Translations under genes and position numbers: made by a program
DNA from: an uncultured Erythrobacter sp.
GTDB taxonomy: Bacteria; Pseudomonadota; Alphaproteobacteria; Sphingomonadales; Sphingomonadaceae
Assembly: GCF_947499705.1 (NCBI RefSeq)
Contig: NZ_CANMPJ010000001.1
Location: forward strand, 717,501 to 781,500
Length of the DNA: 64,000 nucleotides
Reading direction: 5' to 3'
In this document: piece after piece, positions 18,258 through 27,239 of the stretch
How positions within the stretch are numbered: the stretch's first letter is position 1
Layout of the letters: each line of letters starts with the position of its first letter
The notes under the pieces: model-generated
The model's database searches: none
Told to the model about the DNA's origin: nothing
Seen by the model: only the letters and a program-made list of their open reading frames with translations

Positions 18258-19655
18258 ATGAGCGCGAAGAATCACACCGCGAGCGGCGCCAAACCGGCGC
18301 CTCCACCCAGCGACGTTTCGGCAGGCGTAGGCCTTGCCGGATTGCTGGGCCTGTTCGCATGGATATTGTTCTGCCGCGCCTATCCGACAATCGCCGATGG
18401 ATTGGGTCTGACGGGGGCGCTTTCGTCAGAACGCGGGGTACTTTCCGGTCCCTATGCCGCGCTGGCTGCGATGCTTTTCACTGCAGGCCCTATGACGATC
18501 TGGTCGGTGCTGGTCGACAGGGTGCACCTGCGTCCATCGACCGGGCTCGACTGGAGTTTGAAACGCTCGGTGGCCGATGTGATGCCGGTTTCGATCGTCA
18601 AGATCGCCGGGCTGTGGGCGACATGGGCGATTCTCGCTGCGCTGTATGCTCTGTGCCGCTGGTACTGGGACGGCCAGTATCTGTTCGCAATGGAAGTGCT
18701 GATGGCCGCCATTGTGCCAATGGTTGTGCTGTCGGTTCCCTACGTTGTCTGGCTGGATCGCGTCATGATCGATCAGCGCGACGCGACGTGGCACTTCGGC
18801 GCGATGCTTATCGGGCGCGAGGAATGGAATTCCGAGCCGATCAAGAAGCACTGGCGTGCATGGATCATCAAGGCGTTTTTCGGCGCATTCATGATCTCGA
18901 TCCTGCCGCCGGGTTTTGCGACCATTGTCGAGGCAAGTCCTGCACAGATCCTAGCCAATCCGATCGAGATCGGCGTGCTGTTGATCACGCTGCTTTTCCT
19001 GATCGATGTGCAAATTGGGACGGTCGGATACCTGTTCACGCTGCGTCCGCTTGATGCACATATCCGCAGCGGCAACCCGTTCCTCGGTGGCTGGCTGGCG
19101 GCGCTGTTGTGCTACCCGCCTTTCGTCTGGGGCATCATCGGCGGCAACAACCAGATCCTCAGCTATGAAGGAAACACCGCCGGGTGGGGCCATTGGTTCG
19201 CGGGCACTGAGGTGATGCTCTGGGCATGGGCAGTCTGGCTGGTATTCCTCACCGCCATCTACGCCTGGGCGACTGTCGCATTCGGCATTCGCTTCTCAAA
19301 CCTGACCTATCGCGGGGTGCTGACTAACGGCCCGTATCGCTACACCCGTCACCCGGCTTACCTGTCGAAGAACCTCTATTGGTGGTGTTCGGTCATGCCA
19401 TTTCTGGTGATGAGCGGTTCGCCTGCCGATGCCATCCGCAATTGCTTCTTCCTGTTGATGGTCAACGCGATCTATTATTGGCGCGCGCGGACCGAGGAAG
19501 CGCATCTGCTCGCCGAGGACCCGAAGTACCGCGAATATTATGACTGGATGGAACAGTACGGTGTGATCACCGCCCCGCTCGCGCGGCTGAAGCGCCGGAT
19601 CATGCGGCGCGGCAGCGGGGAAGGGCGAGGGACAGTGGCAGAGCCAGCTGAGTAG
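18258..19655 (+). CDS. multi-pass membrane protein with ICMT-like methyltransferase domain
   Basis: 465 aa. About eight or more membrane helices. The C-terminal ~130 residues match the isoprenylcysteine carboxyl methyltransferase/phospholipid methyltransferase layout: NGPYRYTRHPAYLSKNL, then a helix, then RARTEEAHLLAEDPKYREYYDWM, which carries the SAM-binding Glu/His signature. The long N-terminal membrane part (about 300 residues) is not familiar. The substrate is unknown; lipids are as likely as proteins. 98 bases after bamB. Confidence 0.78.
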   Translation: MSAKNHTASGAKPAPPPSDVSAGVGLAGLLGLFAWILFCRAYPTIADGLGLTGALSSERGVLSGPYAALAAMLFTAGPMTIWSVLVDRVHLRPSTGLDWSLKRSVADVMPVSIVKIAGLWATWAILAALYALCRWYWDGQYLFAMEVLMAAIVPMVVLSVPYVVWLDRVMIDQRDATWHFGAMLIGREEWNSEPIKKHWRAWIIKAFFGAFMISILPPGFATIVEASPAQILANPIEIGVLLITLLFLIDVQIGTVGYLFTLRPLDAHIRSGNPFLGGWLAALLCYPPFVWGIIGGNNQILSYEGNTAGWGHWFAGTEVMLWAWAVWLVFLTAIYAWATVAFGIRFSNLTYRGVLTNGPYRYTRHPAYLSKNLYWWCSVMPFLVMSGSPADAIRNCFFLLMVNAIYYWRARTEEAHLLAEDPKYREYYDWMEQYGVITAPLARLKRRIMRRGSGEGRGTVAEPAE

Positions 19656-19662
19656 CTAACCG

Positions 19663-19962
19663 CTAAACTGGCGAAGTCGCATCAATCTCGAACGAGACAA
19701 GGCTGCGATCCGTGATCCCCAATTCGTCAAATTGCGCACGCCAGGCTGCCAGATGCGGGGACGCAAAATGTGCCTCCAACGCTGTGCGATCGGTCCAGAC
19801 CTCATGCACGTGGACCAACCCATCATCGAGCACGTCGAGCGCATACGAGTAGGCAAGGCAACCATCTTCGGCCCGTGAAGCAGTGATCATTTCGCGCATT
19901 GCCGGCTGGACATGCGCGAGCTGCCCGGATGGGATTCGGATTGTTCCGGTGATGATCAGCAT
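19663..19962 (-). CDS. antibiotic biosynthesis monooxygenase-domain (ABM) protein
   Basis: 99 aa, dimeric alpha/beta barrel fold. Typical ABM features: MREMITASRAEDGCLAYSY, then VHVHEVWTDRTALEAHFASPHLAAW. Family members oxidise quinols or phenols without a cofactor, and others have no known reaction. It is a paralogue of the gene directly upstream (19983-20285), and both follow gshA. Confidence 0.85.
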   Translation of the reverse strand: MLIITGTIRIPSGQLAHVQPAMREMITASRAEDGCLAYSYALDVLDDGLVHVHEVWTDRTALEAHFASPHLAAWRAQFDELGITDRSLVSFEIDATSPV

Positions 19963-19982
19963 GTTCGCGAGCAGCCTTGCGC

Positions 19983-20285
19983 CTACATCAACGGCGAGCC
20001 TTCATCTGACTGATACTTGGATACCTCGGTGACCGAGACATCGAGACTCGCCAGCGCCTGCTGGAACGCTGCCATGTGCGGGGTCTGGAAGTGCGCGACG
20101 AGTGCGGCGTCATCGACCCATTTTTCGACGATGTGCATTGTGCTGGAATCGAGAATGTCCTGCGTGAAGGCGTAGTCGATGCAGCCTTCTTCGGCATTCG
20201 ATGCTTCGACCATGGTCGCGATTGCTTCACGAGCGCTTTCGATTGCACCGTCACCGACTTTGGCTTTCGCGAGAACTATCAGCAT
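19983..20285 (-). CDS. antibiotic biosynthesis monooxygenase-domain (ABM) protein, second copy
   Basis: 100 aa. Same motifs as the neighbour: MVEASNAEEGCIDYAF and STMHIVEKWVDDAALVAHFQTPHMAAFQ. A GAGGAA ribosome site precedes the ATG, and the gshA stop is 15 bases away, so it is likely co-transcribed with gshA. The two ABM proteins may form a heterodimer, as this fold often pairs (inference). Confidence 0.85.
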   Translation of the reverse strand: MLIVLAKAKVGDGAIESAREAIATMVEASNAEEGCIDYAFTQDILDSSTMHIVEKWVDDAALVAHFQTPHMAAFQQALASLDVSVTEVSKYQSDEGSPLM

Positions 20286-20300
20286 GTTGAATTCCTCTTC

Positions 20301-21671
20301 TCAGAACGAGTATTTGTAAACCTTGCTCACATCGCCGGCCCATTCGCCGTGATAGGCGTCGAGCAAACGCTGCGCCGGAACTTTCCCCGTGGCTACGATC
20401 TCATCGAGAGTTTCGAGATAGCCGGTTTCATTATCGCCGCTCGCATTGAGCTTGCCGCGAGCAGAGAGCCCGCCATGCGCGATCGCGAGCACTTCCTTGC
20501 CGAGGTCCTGCAGGGTGCCTCCACCGGGAATTTTTGCATCGAGGCCGAGTTTCGGGGCATCGTTGCGCAGCGCCTCGCGCTCTTCCATCGACCAGTCCTT
20601 GACCAGATCCCAAGCCGCATCAAGCGCGCCTTGTTCGTAGAGCAGGCCGACCCAGAGTGCAGGAAGCGCACAAATCCGGCTCCATGCGCCGCCATCGGCG
20701 CCGCGCATTTCGAGGAAGCTCTTGAGCCGCACTTCGGGGAAAGCGGTTGAGAGGTGATCCCACCAATCGCTCGCGGTTGGACGTTCGCCAGGAAGCACAG
20801 ACAGTTTGCCGTCCATGAAGTCGCGGAAGGAAAGCCCCGCAGCATCGATATATTTGCCGTCGCGGAAGACGAAATACATCGGCACGTCGAGCATGTAGTC
20901 GGCCCAGCGTTCGTATCCGAAGCCTTCTTCAAACACGAATGGCAGCATGCCGGTGCGATACGGATCGGTGTCGGACCAGATGTGGGATCGGTAGGAAAGA
21001 AACCCGTTCGGCTTGCCCTCGGTGAAAGGTGAGTTGGCAAACAGGGCGGTAGCAAGCGGCTGAAGAGCCAGCCCGACGCGAAATTTTTGCGCCATGTCGG
21101 CTTCGGATGAATAGTCGAGATTGACCTGGATCGTGCAGGTTCGCAGCATCATGTCGAGGCCAAGACTGCCGACCTTGGGCATATGACGCATCATGATTTC
21201 GTAGCGCCCCTTGGGCATCACCGGCAGCTCTTCGCGGGTCTTGTCGGGCCACATGCCGAGGCCCAGATAGCTCACGCCGCAGCGCTCCCCGATTTCCTTG
21301 ACCTGTGCCAAATGGCGCCCGGTTTCGGCGCAAGTCTGGTGCAGATTTTCGAGCGGAGCGCCAGAGAGTTCCAGTTGTCCTGCCGGTTCGAGACTTACGG
21401 CGCCATCGTCGCCCTTCAATGCGATGACATTACCGTTTTCCTCGACCGGTTCCCACCCGAACTCGGTGAGTTCGCTCAGCAGATCGCGGATACCGCCAGG
21501 CTCGTCATAGGACGGGGCACGGCGATCCTCGCGTTTGTAGACCAGCTTTTCATGCTCGGTGCCGATCCGCCATTCGGATTTCGGCTTTTCACCGGAAGCC
21601 ATCGGCGCAATCAACTGCTCGATGCCTTCGATGATAGGTTCGTCCGACCCCGATGCTTCGCGTGTACTCAT
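20301..21671 (-). CDS. gshA: glutamate-cysteine ligase, plant/alphaproteobacterial type
   Basis: 456 aa, first enzyme of glutathione synthesis. GCS2-type features: IGTEHEKLVYK near residue 36, SLEPAGQLELSGAP (substrate-binding), MRTCTIQVNLDYSSEADMAQK, NSPFTEGKPNGFLSYRS and IWSDTDPYRTG. I chose the ATG at 21671; the frame continues 22 codons further but those residues are Arg-rich and not family-like. Downstream of rsmE and upstream of the two ABM genes. Confidence 0.94.
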   Translation of the reverse strand: MSTREASGSDEPIIEGIEQLIAPMASGEKPKSEWRIGTEHEKLVYKREDRRAPSYDEPGGIRDLLSELTEFGWEPVEENGNVIALKGDDGAVSLEPAGQLELSGAPLENLHQTCAETGRHLAQVKEIGERCGVSYLGLGMWPDKTREELPVMPKGRYEIMMRHMPKVGSLGLDMMLRTCTIQVNLDYSSEADMAQKFRVGLALQPLATALFANSPFTEGKPNGFLSYRSHIWSDTDPYRTGMLPFVFEEGFGYERWADYMLDVPMYFVFRDGKYIDAAGLSFRDFMDGKLSVLPGERPTASDWWDHLSTAFPEVRLKSFLEMRGADGGAWSRICALPALWVGLLYEQGALDAAWDLVKDWSMEEREALRNDAPKLGLDAKIPGGGTLQDLGKEVLAIAHGGLSARGKLNASGDNETGYLETLDEIVATGKVPAQRLLDAYHGEWAGDVSKVYKYSF

Positions 21672-21758
21672 AAGGGCAAGCCCCCTTCCTCTCGTGCCAG
21701 TTGCCCTACGAAACCGATTCCGGCGTGGGAAGCGCAATTTAGATTTTGTCGACTCAAG

Positions 21759-22514
21759 TCATTCTTGGGTCGACCAATCGCCGACTGTTGCCATCCAGAC
21801 CGATAGAGCGGCAATCGCGGCCGTTTCGCCGCGCAGGATACGTGGGCCGAGGCCTATCGGCCGAGCTTGCGGATGGCTGCGGATGGCGTCGCGCTCGGCA
21901 TCATCGAATCCGCCTTCGGGACCCAGAATTATGGCTGCGGGCCCGCGGTGCTTTGAGAAAGTTTCGGCAGCGGGCGCACCGCCCAACTCATCGGCGAAAA
22001 ACAGGGCACGATCTTGTGGCCATTCGCGCAAGACAGCTTCCAGTTTCAGCGGTTCGGAAACCTCTGGCAATGCAGTGCGTGCGCATTGTTCCGCCGCTTC
22101 GGTCGTGATGGTGCGGGCGCGATCGAGATTGAGCTTATCCGCGACACATCGTCGCATAATAACCGGCTGTATTCTGGCGGCACCCAGCTCAGTCGCTTTT
22201 TCGAGCACCAGATCGAAGCGATCTTTCTTCAGCAAAGCGGGACAGAGCCATAGGTCGGGAACAGTCTCGCGCGCGCGCAACTGCTCGATTACTTTTGCAT
22301 CAATCCGGCGCTTGTCGACCTGCTCCACCGTGGCTGCCCACTCCCCGGTGATATTGTCGCACAGAATGATCGTATCGCCTTCGCGCACGCGCATAACCTT
22401 GCCGAGGTAATGCGCATGATTGCCTTGCAGGGCGAGTATACGTCCGCCGCCCATTTCGTCTTCGACAAACAGGCGCGGTGCGCTTTTCGGAGGCCAGGCA
22501 GGGGTCGCGGGCAT
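21759..22514 (-). CDS. rsmE: 16S rRNA (uracil1498-N3)-methyltransferase RsmE
   Basis: 251 aa, SPOUT-class methyltransferase. Seen: HYLGKVMRVREGD in the N-terminal PUA-like domain, KATELGAARIQPVIMRR, ERTTIT-like region TITTEAAEQCARTALPEV and the SAM knot motif IILGPEGGFDDAERDAI followed by LGPRILRGETAAIAAL. Divergent from the small membrane gene at 22554; gshA lies downstream. Confidence 0.95.
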   Translation of the reverse strand: MPATPAWPPKSAPRLFVEDEMGGGRILALQGNHAHYLGKVMRVREGDTIILCDNITGEWAATVEQVDKRRIDAKVIEQLRARETVPDLWLCPALLKKDRFDLVLEKATELGAARIQPVIMRRCVADKLNLDRARTITTEAAEQCARTALPEVSEPLKLEAVLREWPQDRALFFADELGGAPAAETFSKHRGPAAIILGPEGGFDDAERDAIRSHPQARPIGLGPRILRGETAAIAALSVWMATVGDWSTQE

Positions 22515-22553
22515 GGCTTTGCACTAGGCGCGCACGCCGCTAGGGAGCAAGCC

Positions 22554-22940
22554 ATGAGCGCACGATTGGCACAATTCGGTATCGCTGGCGTATTTTTGGC
22601 CCTTGGCGGCTGGGCGCTGTTCGCGCCGGGCAGCGTAATCGAGCTGGCTATCACGCCTGAATATCAGGATAATACCTTCATGATGCGCTTCGTGATGGCG
22701 TGTTTCGGCGCGCAAGCGGTGCTGTTTGGAGTGATGGCGCTGGTGCTCGATTGGTCCGCACGCGCGTTTCTGGTTTTTGGCTTGCTGCTGCTGCCATTCT
22801 TCGTATTCAATTGGTATTTCCATTACGAAGTGCCGGTGCTTACCTCTGTCGGAATGCTCGACTTCGCCGGAAATGTAACGATGCTGGTTCTGGCAGTGAT
22901 TGGCTGGCGGGCGGCGCGGGCTCAAGAGCGCACATTATGA
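22554..22940 (+). CDS. small membrane protein of unknown function
   Basis: 128 aa with four hydrophobic segments (near residues 8-30, 42-66, 68-88 and 98-120). No motif recognised. The ATG at 22554 is chosen because the upstream frame overlaps rsmE. Its stop overlaps the ubiA start (ATGA at 22937), which suggests coupled translation and perhaps a link to quinone synthesis at the membrane. Confidence 0.78.
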   Translation: MSARLAQFGIAGVFLALGGWALFAPGSVIELAITPEYQDNTFMMRFVMACFGAQAVLFGVMALVLDWSARAFLVFGLLLLPFFVFNWYFHYEVPVLTSVGMLDFAGNVTMLVLAVIGWRAARAQERTL

Positions 22941-23839
22941 CCGAGCAGATCGTTCCCGATAGCGAACATCGCGGGATCGTTGAGCGCTTACCGCAATTGC
23001 CGCGCGACCTTGCCCAACTGGCAAGGTTTGACCGTCCAATAGGATGGTGGCTGCTGTTCTGGCCTTGTGTGTTTGGCGTGTGGTTGAGCGGGGCGGGGTT
23101 TCAGTGGGCCTTGCTCGGTTGGTTTCTGCTCGGCTCAATAGCGATGCGCGGCGCAGGGTGTGTCTACAACGACATCGTTGATGCCGATCTGGACGCCAAA
23201 GTCGCACGCACGGCTGCGCGTCCAGTCGCGAGCGGACGAGTGTCAAAGAAGGTCGCCTGGGCGTGGCTGGTCTTTCTGTGCCTGATTGGCTTGATCGTGC
23301 TGCTGCAATTGCGCTGGGAGGCGCAATTGGTGGCACTCGGAAGTTTGGCTCTGGTAGCCGGCTATCCCTTCATGAAGCGGATCACGTGGTGGCCGCAGGC
23401 TTGGCTGGGCATGGTGTTCACGTGGGGGCTACTGGTCGGCTGGACGCAGCTGAGATTCGACAATTGGGACGCGCTTGCGTGCCTCTACGCAGGGTGCATC
23501 GCCTGGGTGATTGGGTTCGATACGATCTATGCACTGCAGGACAGGGAGGATGACGCGATGGTTGGCATCCGGTCATCCGCCTTGCGAATGGGCAGCAAAG
23601 TGCAGGCAGGAATTGCCGGGTTCTACGCCGCTACCATAGGCCTGTGGGCGCTGGGTTTTTGGCTATACAGACCAGACTGGGTGGCCCTGCTTACGCTTTT
23701 GCCGGTGGCGCTGCATCTGCTGTGGCAGGTGGCTACGCTCAATGCGGATGACCCGGAAAACCCGCTTGAGCGTTTCCGCTCGAATCGATGGGCAGGGGCT
23801 TTGATGGCGCTGGCGTGCTTCACGGTCGGGAACGCCTGA
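22937..23839 (+). CDS. ubiA: 4-hydroxybenzoate polyprenyltransferase UbiA
   Basis: 300 aa, about eight membrane helices. It attaches the polyprenyl tail to 4-hydroxybenzoate in ubiquinone synthesis. The two Asp-rich magnesium motifs are present: NDIVDADLD (about residues 76-84) and DREDD further on (about 203-207). Start ATG 22937 overlaps the preceding stop, and its own stop overlaps the SRAP gene start (TGATG). Confidence 0.95.
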   Translation: MTEQIVPDSEHRGIVERLPQLPRDLAQLARFDRPIGWWLLFWPCVFGVWLSGAGFQWALLGWFLLGSIAMRGAGCVYNDIVDADLDAKVARTAARPVASGRVSKKVAWAWLVFLCLIGLIVLLQLRWEAQLVALGSLALVAGYPFMKRITWWPQAWLGMVFTWGLLVGWTQLRFDNWDALACLYAGCIAWVIGFDTIYALQDREDDAMVGIRSSALRMGSKVQAGIAGFYAATIGLWALGFWLYRPDWVALLTLLPVALHLLWQVATLNADDPENPLERFRSNRWAGALMALACFTVGNA

Positions 23840-24468
23840 TGTGCAACCTCTACAACATGACCAAGAACAAGGACGAGGTTGCCCGGTGGTTCGATGCAAT
23901 TGACGCATTGGGCGGCGCGAACTTCGCTGGCGAACTGTTCCCCGGATCGCCGGGATTGGTTGTCGCAGGTGGCTCGCTGCATCAAATGAGCTGGGGCTTC
24001 CCACTGGTGATGAAAGGCAAAAACGGCCAGCCGCTCAAACCAAAGCCCGTCAACAATGCGCGAACAGACAAGCTCGACAGCTTTTTCTGGCGGTCCTCTT
24101 TTGAAAAGCGCCGGTGCCTGATCCCAGTCAGTGCGTGGGCTGAGGCTCAGGGGCCAAAAGGCAGCATGACCCGTACATGGATGTCGCTCCCCGATGCCGA
24201 GCTGTTCGCCTGCGCAGGCGTTTGGCGAGAGAGCGATGAGTGGGGTAAATGCTACTCGATGGTGATGACCGACAGCGCCGGATCGGCAGCCGCCGATATT
24301 CACAGCCGCATGCCTGTCCTGCTCAGTTCTGCGGATTACGAAGGATGGATCGACGGATCGCCTGATGAAGCACGCGCTTTGTGCAAGGCGTGGGACAGCG
24401 ATCTCACGATCGACCGAACCGACCAGCCATGGGCTGGCGGCGTCGCGAGCCAAAAGAGCCTTTTCTGA
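23839..24468 (+). CDS. SOS response-associated peptidase (SRAP/YedK-like)
   Basis: 209 aa. HMCES/YedK-type protein that protects abasic sites in single-stranded DNA by linking through Cys2. Seen: MCNLYNM start (Cys2), WGFPL, NARTDKLDSFFW, RRCLIPVSAWAE (catalytic Glu region) and HSRMPVLLSS (His of the active site). The N terminus is MCNLY rather than MCGRY, a common variant. Overlaps the ubiA stop by one base. Confidence 0.88.
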   Translation: MCNLYNMTKNKDEVARWFDAIDALGGANFAGELFPGSPGLVVAGGSLHQMSWGFPLVMKGKNGQPLKPKPVNNARTDKLDSFFWRSSFEKRRCLIPVSAWAEAQGPKGSMTRTWMSLPDAELFACAGVWRESDEWGKCYSMVMTDSAGSAAADIHSRMPVLLSSADYEGWIDGSPDEARALCKAWDSDLTIDRTDQPWAGGVASQKSLF

Positions 24469-24535
24469 CCGGGCGCACGCGCAGGGGGCTTCGGTATGGT
24501 AGGAGGGAACATGGGTTCGCGGAGGATCGGTTCGT

Positions 24536-24928
24536 TCATGCCTGCTCTCCTGCGTAGCTGACGACTTCGAACTCAATCCCGTCCCAGTCGAAGAAATAGA
24601 ACCGCTCGCCCGGCTCGTAGTCGTCGTGCCCGAAGGGCTTCAGGCCAGCGCCAGCCACGGCTTTTTCGGCTTCGGCGAGGTCATCCACCAGCAATCCGAC
24701 ATGATTGAGCGGCTGGCCCTTGGAGTAGCCGCCTTTGACATGGTCACCGGTGTAAAGCGCCAGATAGGTCGCGCCATTGCCCGGATCACCGACATGGATG
24801 GTCCATCCGTATTTCTGGCTCGGCCCGCGCCACCGCTCTTCCCAGCCGAGTAGCTGCTTGAAAAGTTTCGCGCTGCGTTCGGGGTCTGTCACGCTGAGAT
24901 TGGCATGTTCGATCTGACCTTTGGGCAT
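24536..24928 (-). CDS. VOC-family (glyoxalase/dioxygenase-fold) protein, predicted SoxR target
   Basis: 130 aa. Two beta-alpha-beta-beta-beta modules typical of the vicinal oxygen chelate fold: EHANLSVTDPERSAKLFKQLL and NHVGLLVDDLAEAEKAV, with Glu in the last strand of GIEFEVVSY. Possible metal ligands are His and Glu, so a lyase, a dioxygenase or a drug-binding role are all open. The start at 24928 (MPKGQIEH) is chosen over 25000, which would run through the promoter. The promoter has a SoxR-type layout, so the gene is probably induced by redox-cycling compounds. Confidence 0.85.
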   Translation of the reverse strand: MPKGQIEHANLSVTDPERSAKLFKQLLGWEERWRGPSQKYGWTIHVGDPGNGATYLALYTGDHVKGGYSKGQPLNHVGLLVDDLAEAEKAVAGAGLKPFGHDDYEPGERFYFFDWDGIEFEVVSYAGEQA

Positions 24929-24985
24929 GGTAATTCTCCTGAATTCTGATGCTAGTTTAACGATCCGCGAATCGTCTATTTGCCA

Positions 24986-25016
24986 ATCATGCAACCTCAA
25001 CCTAACTTGAGATCAA
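24986..25016 (-). promoter_or_regulatory. SoxR-controlled promoter with 19-bp spacer
   Basis: The operator CCTCAACCTAACTTGAGA at 24995-25012 matches 15 of 18 bases of the E. coli soxS box. On the minus strand TTGATC (25016-25011) and CATGAT (24991-24986) are 19 bp apart, and the operator fills the spacer in the same register as in soxS. The over-long spacer is the hallmark of MerR-family control. Direction points to the VOC gene; soxR starts 28 bases away on the other side, so autoregulation is also likely. Confidence 0.85.
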
Positions 25017-25039
25017 GCTAATTCTTCAGGAGTCGATTC

Positions 25040-25504
25040 ATGCCAACTGTGCCGCGCAAGACTGACCTCATCCCTATCGGAGAAATGGCTCGCCGCACTG
25101 GGCTGTCCGTCTCAGCAATCCGGTTTTACGAAGACAAGCGCTTGATCGAACCTGTGCGAACAAGCGGCAATCAGCGGCGCTTCCTTCGATCCGACATTCG
25201 CCGGGTCAGCTTCATTCTAATCGCGCAGCAGCTCGGCCTGTCACTGGGCGCGATCAAGGATGAGCTTGCCAAGCTGCCGCATGGGCGCACGCCCAACGCA
25301 CGCGACTGGCGCATGATTAGCCGGTCGATCCGCGGGCATATCGATGAACGGATCGCGCAGCTTGAGCGCACGCGCGACCGGCTCGATGGCTGTATCGGTT
25401 GCGGGTGTCTGAGCCTGAAGAAATGCGCGATCTACAATCCGGACGACCGGCTGGCTGATCAAGGTCCCGGCCCACGCCAGATCATCTCCAGCAGAGCGGC
25501 TTAG
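25040..25504 (+). CDS. soxR: redox-sensing regulator SoxR
   Basis: 154 aa MerR-family regulator. N-terminal winged helix (IGEMARRTGLSVSAIRFYEDK), long dimer helix, and the 2Fe-2S binding motif with Cys118, Cys121, Cys123 and Cys129 (CIGCGCLSLKKC). This pattern is diagnostic for SoxR. A good AGGAG ribosome site precedes the ATG. No soxS is nearby, as in most bacteria outside enterics; the divergent VOC gene is the evident target. Its end overlaps the convergent sixA-like gene by 4 bases. Confidence 0.95.
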   Translation: MPTVPRKTDLIPIGEMARRTGLSVSAIRFYEDKRLIEPVRTSGNQRRFLRSDIRRVSFILIAQQLGLSLGAIKDELAKLPHGRTPNARDWRMISRSIRGHIDERIAQLERTRDRLDGCIGCGCLSLKKCAIYNPDDRLADQGPGPRQIISSRAA

Positions 25505-26028
25505 CCTTCTGGGCCAAGTTCCGGATCGAGATCGCGGGGTCGCGCGAAGTGCACCAGCTTGGCGACGTATTTCCGCAGCTCGGTCCAGTCGCTGATATTG
25601 CATTCGAGCACCGCGAATGTCGCAGTCGGAAACTTGACCGTTGCTTCGCGGAAGAGATCGTTTTCATGACTGGGTGAGACGAGATCGAGCAGCAAATCCT
25701 GCAGGCCCGGATTATGCCCCGCGACCAGAACAGTGTCGTTATCGCCGCCATGGCTTTCGACGGCTTCGATGATCGTGTCCGAACTCGCGAGATAAAGCCG
25801 TTTGTCGAGGATCGGTTCGATATCGGGCAAAGCAACCTCAAGGGTCGATTGCACGCGCACCGCAGGGCTGGCGATCAGTGCGCCCCATTTTGTCCCATGA
25901 TCCGCGATATGTTTGCCGATCAGAGCGGCGCCCCTGCGCCCGCGATCATTCAGTCCGCGATCGAAATCACGCTGGGCGGTGTCGTCCCAGTCGGACTTGG
26001 CATGTCGCAACAGTCCGAGGATCTTCAT
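25501..26028 (-). CDS. SixA-like phosphohistidine phosphatase
   Basis: 175 aa, histidine phosphatase superfamily. It begins MKILGLLRHAKSDW, where R-H-A is the catalytic motif; the second active-site His is in VAGHNPGLQDLL. Short SixA-type proteins remove phosphate from phosphohistidine, but small-molecule substrates cannot be excluded. The start at 26028 is chosen for the conserved KILxLLRHAKS opening. Confidence 0.87.
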   Translation of the reverse strand: MKILGLLRHAKSDWDDTAQRDFDRGLNDRGRRGAALIGKHIADHGTKWGALIASPAVRVQSTLEVALPDIEPILDKRLYLASSDTIIEAVESHGGDNDTVLVAGHNPGLQDLLLDLVSPSHENDLFREATVKFPTATFAVLECNISDWTELRKYVAKLVHFARPRDLDPELGPEG

Positions 26029-26209
26029 GACCCGACAATTCTCCCATTGAATCCCACCGTGGCTGGTGCCGCCACGCAAATTCTCTCAGCACGATACAGT
26101 CCCTCCTGTAAAGCAAATGCGGCAGCCTCGTGACGCGGTATGGGGACCGCGCCGGAGACTGCCGCTTGGCTGGAGCGAGGAGTGCTCCGGCCACTGGGGA
26201 CTGATTTCG

Positions 26210-27136
26210 TCAGAGGATTCCTGTTTCGATCCCGGCAAAGGGGCCGCCAAGCGCTATCGACGCAGCGAACAAGGCCATGACCGTGACCGACAAACGCTCG
26301 GCCAGCGATCCGGGAAGGCGGCCCGCAGCAAAGATCGGCTTGGCGTTCTTGCGGAACTCTTCCTTGTAACGCGGATGCTCGGTGCCCATCCACTTGTCCC
26401 ACCAGGTGAAATAGAACCCGTAATTGTGGCCGGAACTGTGGTGGAGATCATGATGCGTGGTGGTGCTGATCCAACTCGTAAGACGATTGTCGACCCATCC
26501 TGCGGGGAACAGTTCAGAACCGGCATGGGCCATCACGTTGCGGATGATCATGTGCCAGAGGAAAAACAGGATCGCGAAGCCTGCATAAGCAAAGCCAAGC
26601 TGGCTGGTGGCCAGCAGGAATAGCGGCATGAAGGCAGCTTCGAAGAACGCTTCCGCGCTGGAGAAACTGTATGCTGTCCACGGCGTAGGCGTGCGTGATT
26701 TGTGGTGATGCAGATGCGTTGCCTTGAACAGCCGCTTTGAATGCATCGCGCGGTGAATCCAGTAGAAATAGGCATCATGGACCACCACAATCAGCGCGAA
26801 CTGCCATGTGATTGTGAGCAGTGCGGCATTTTCCAGTTTCAGATTGATAATGCCCATTTCGCGGCCAATGAGCGTCGCCAGAGTGGTGACTGCGAAGACC
26901 AGGATTGTGCGCCCGGACGACAGGATTTCACGACGATAGTCGGCTGCACTCGCTTTGCGTTTGCGCTGGATGCGGCGATTGTCTGCCCACGTTTTGCAGA
27001 TAAATAGAAACAGGGTCAGCACGCCCGCAGCGATCACATACCGCCCGCCATCGAAATAGATGACATCGATAAAGTGAGCGCCGACGCGATCAAAGGCGCT
27101 GGCAAAACTGGTCTCGGTTGCTGCTTGTGTCGTCAC
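26210..27136 (-). CDS. fatty acid hydroxylase / sterol desaturase-family protein
   Basis: 308 aa di-iron membrane enzyme. The histidine boxes HDAYFYWIHR, HLHHHKS, HMIIRNVMAHAG and THHDLHH are all present, with membrane helices around them. Substrate is unknown; in sphingomonads related enzymes act on sphingolipids, fatty acids or carotenoids. I chose GTG at 27136, which has CAGGAG six bases before it; a TTG at 27163 lacks this. The AraC regulator gene lies 103 bases upstream on the same strand and may control it. Confidence 0.85.
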   Translation of the reverse strand: MTTQAATETSFASAFDRVGAHFIDVIYFDGGRYVIAAGVLTLFLFICKTWADNRRIQRKRKASAADYRREILSSGRTILVFAVTTLATLIGREMGIINLKLENAALLTITWQFALIVVVHDAYFYWIHRAMHSKRLFKATHLHHHKSRTPTPWTAYSFSSAEAFFEAAFMPLFLLATSQLGFAYAGFAILFFLWHMIIRNVMAHAGSELFPAGWVDNRLTSWISTTTHHDLHHSSGHNYGFYFTWWDKWMGTEHPRYKEEFRKNAKPIFAAGRLPGSLAERLSVTVMALFAASIALGGPFAGIETGIL

Positions 27137-27239
27137 GGCGGGCTCCTGTGGTGTTCGAGCCAAGATGTGCCCGAACGCCGCGTATCAGGCTCCGCAGCGG
27201 CGAAAAATGCCGGTCAATTTTAGAATTGCACAGCGTTTT

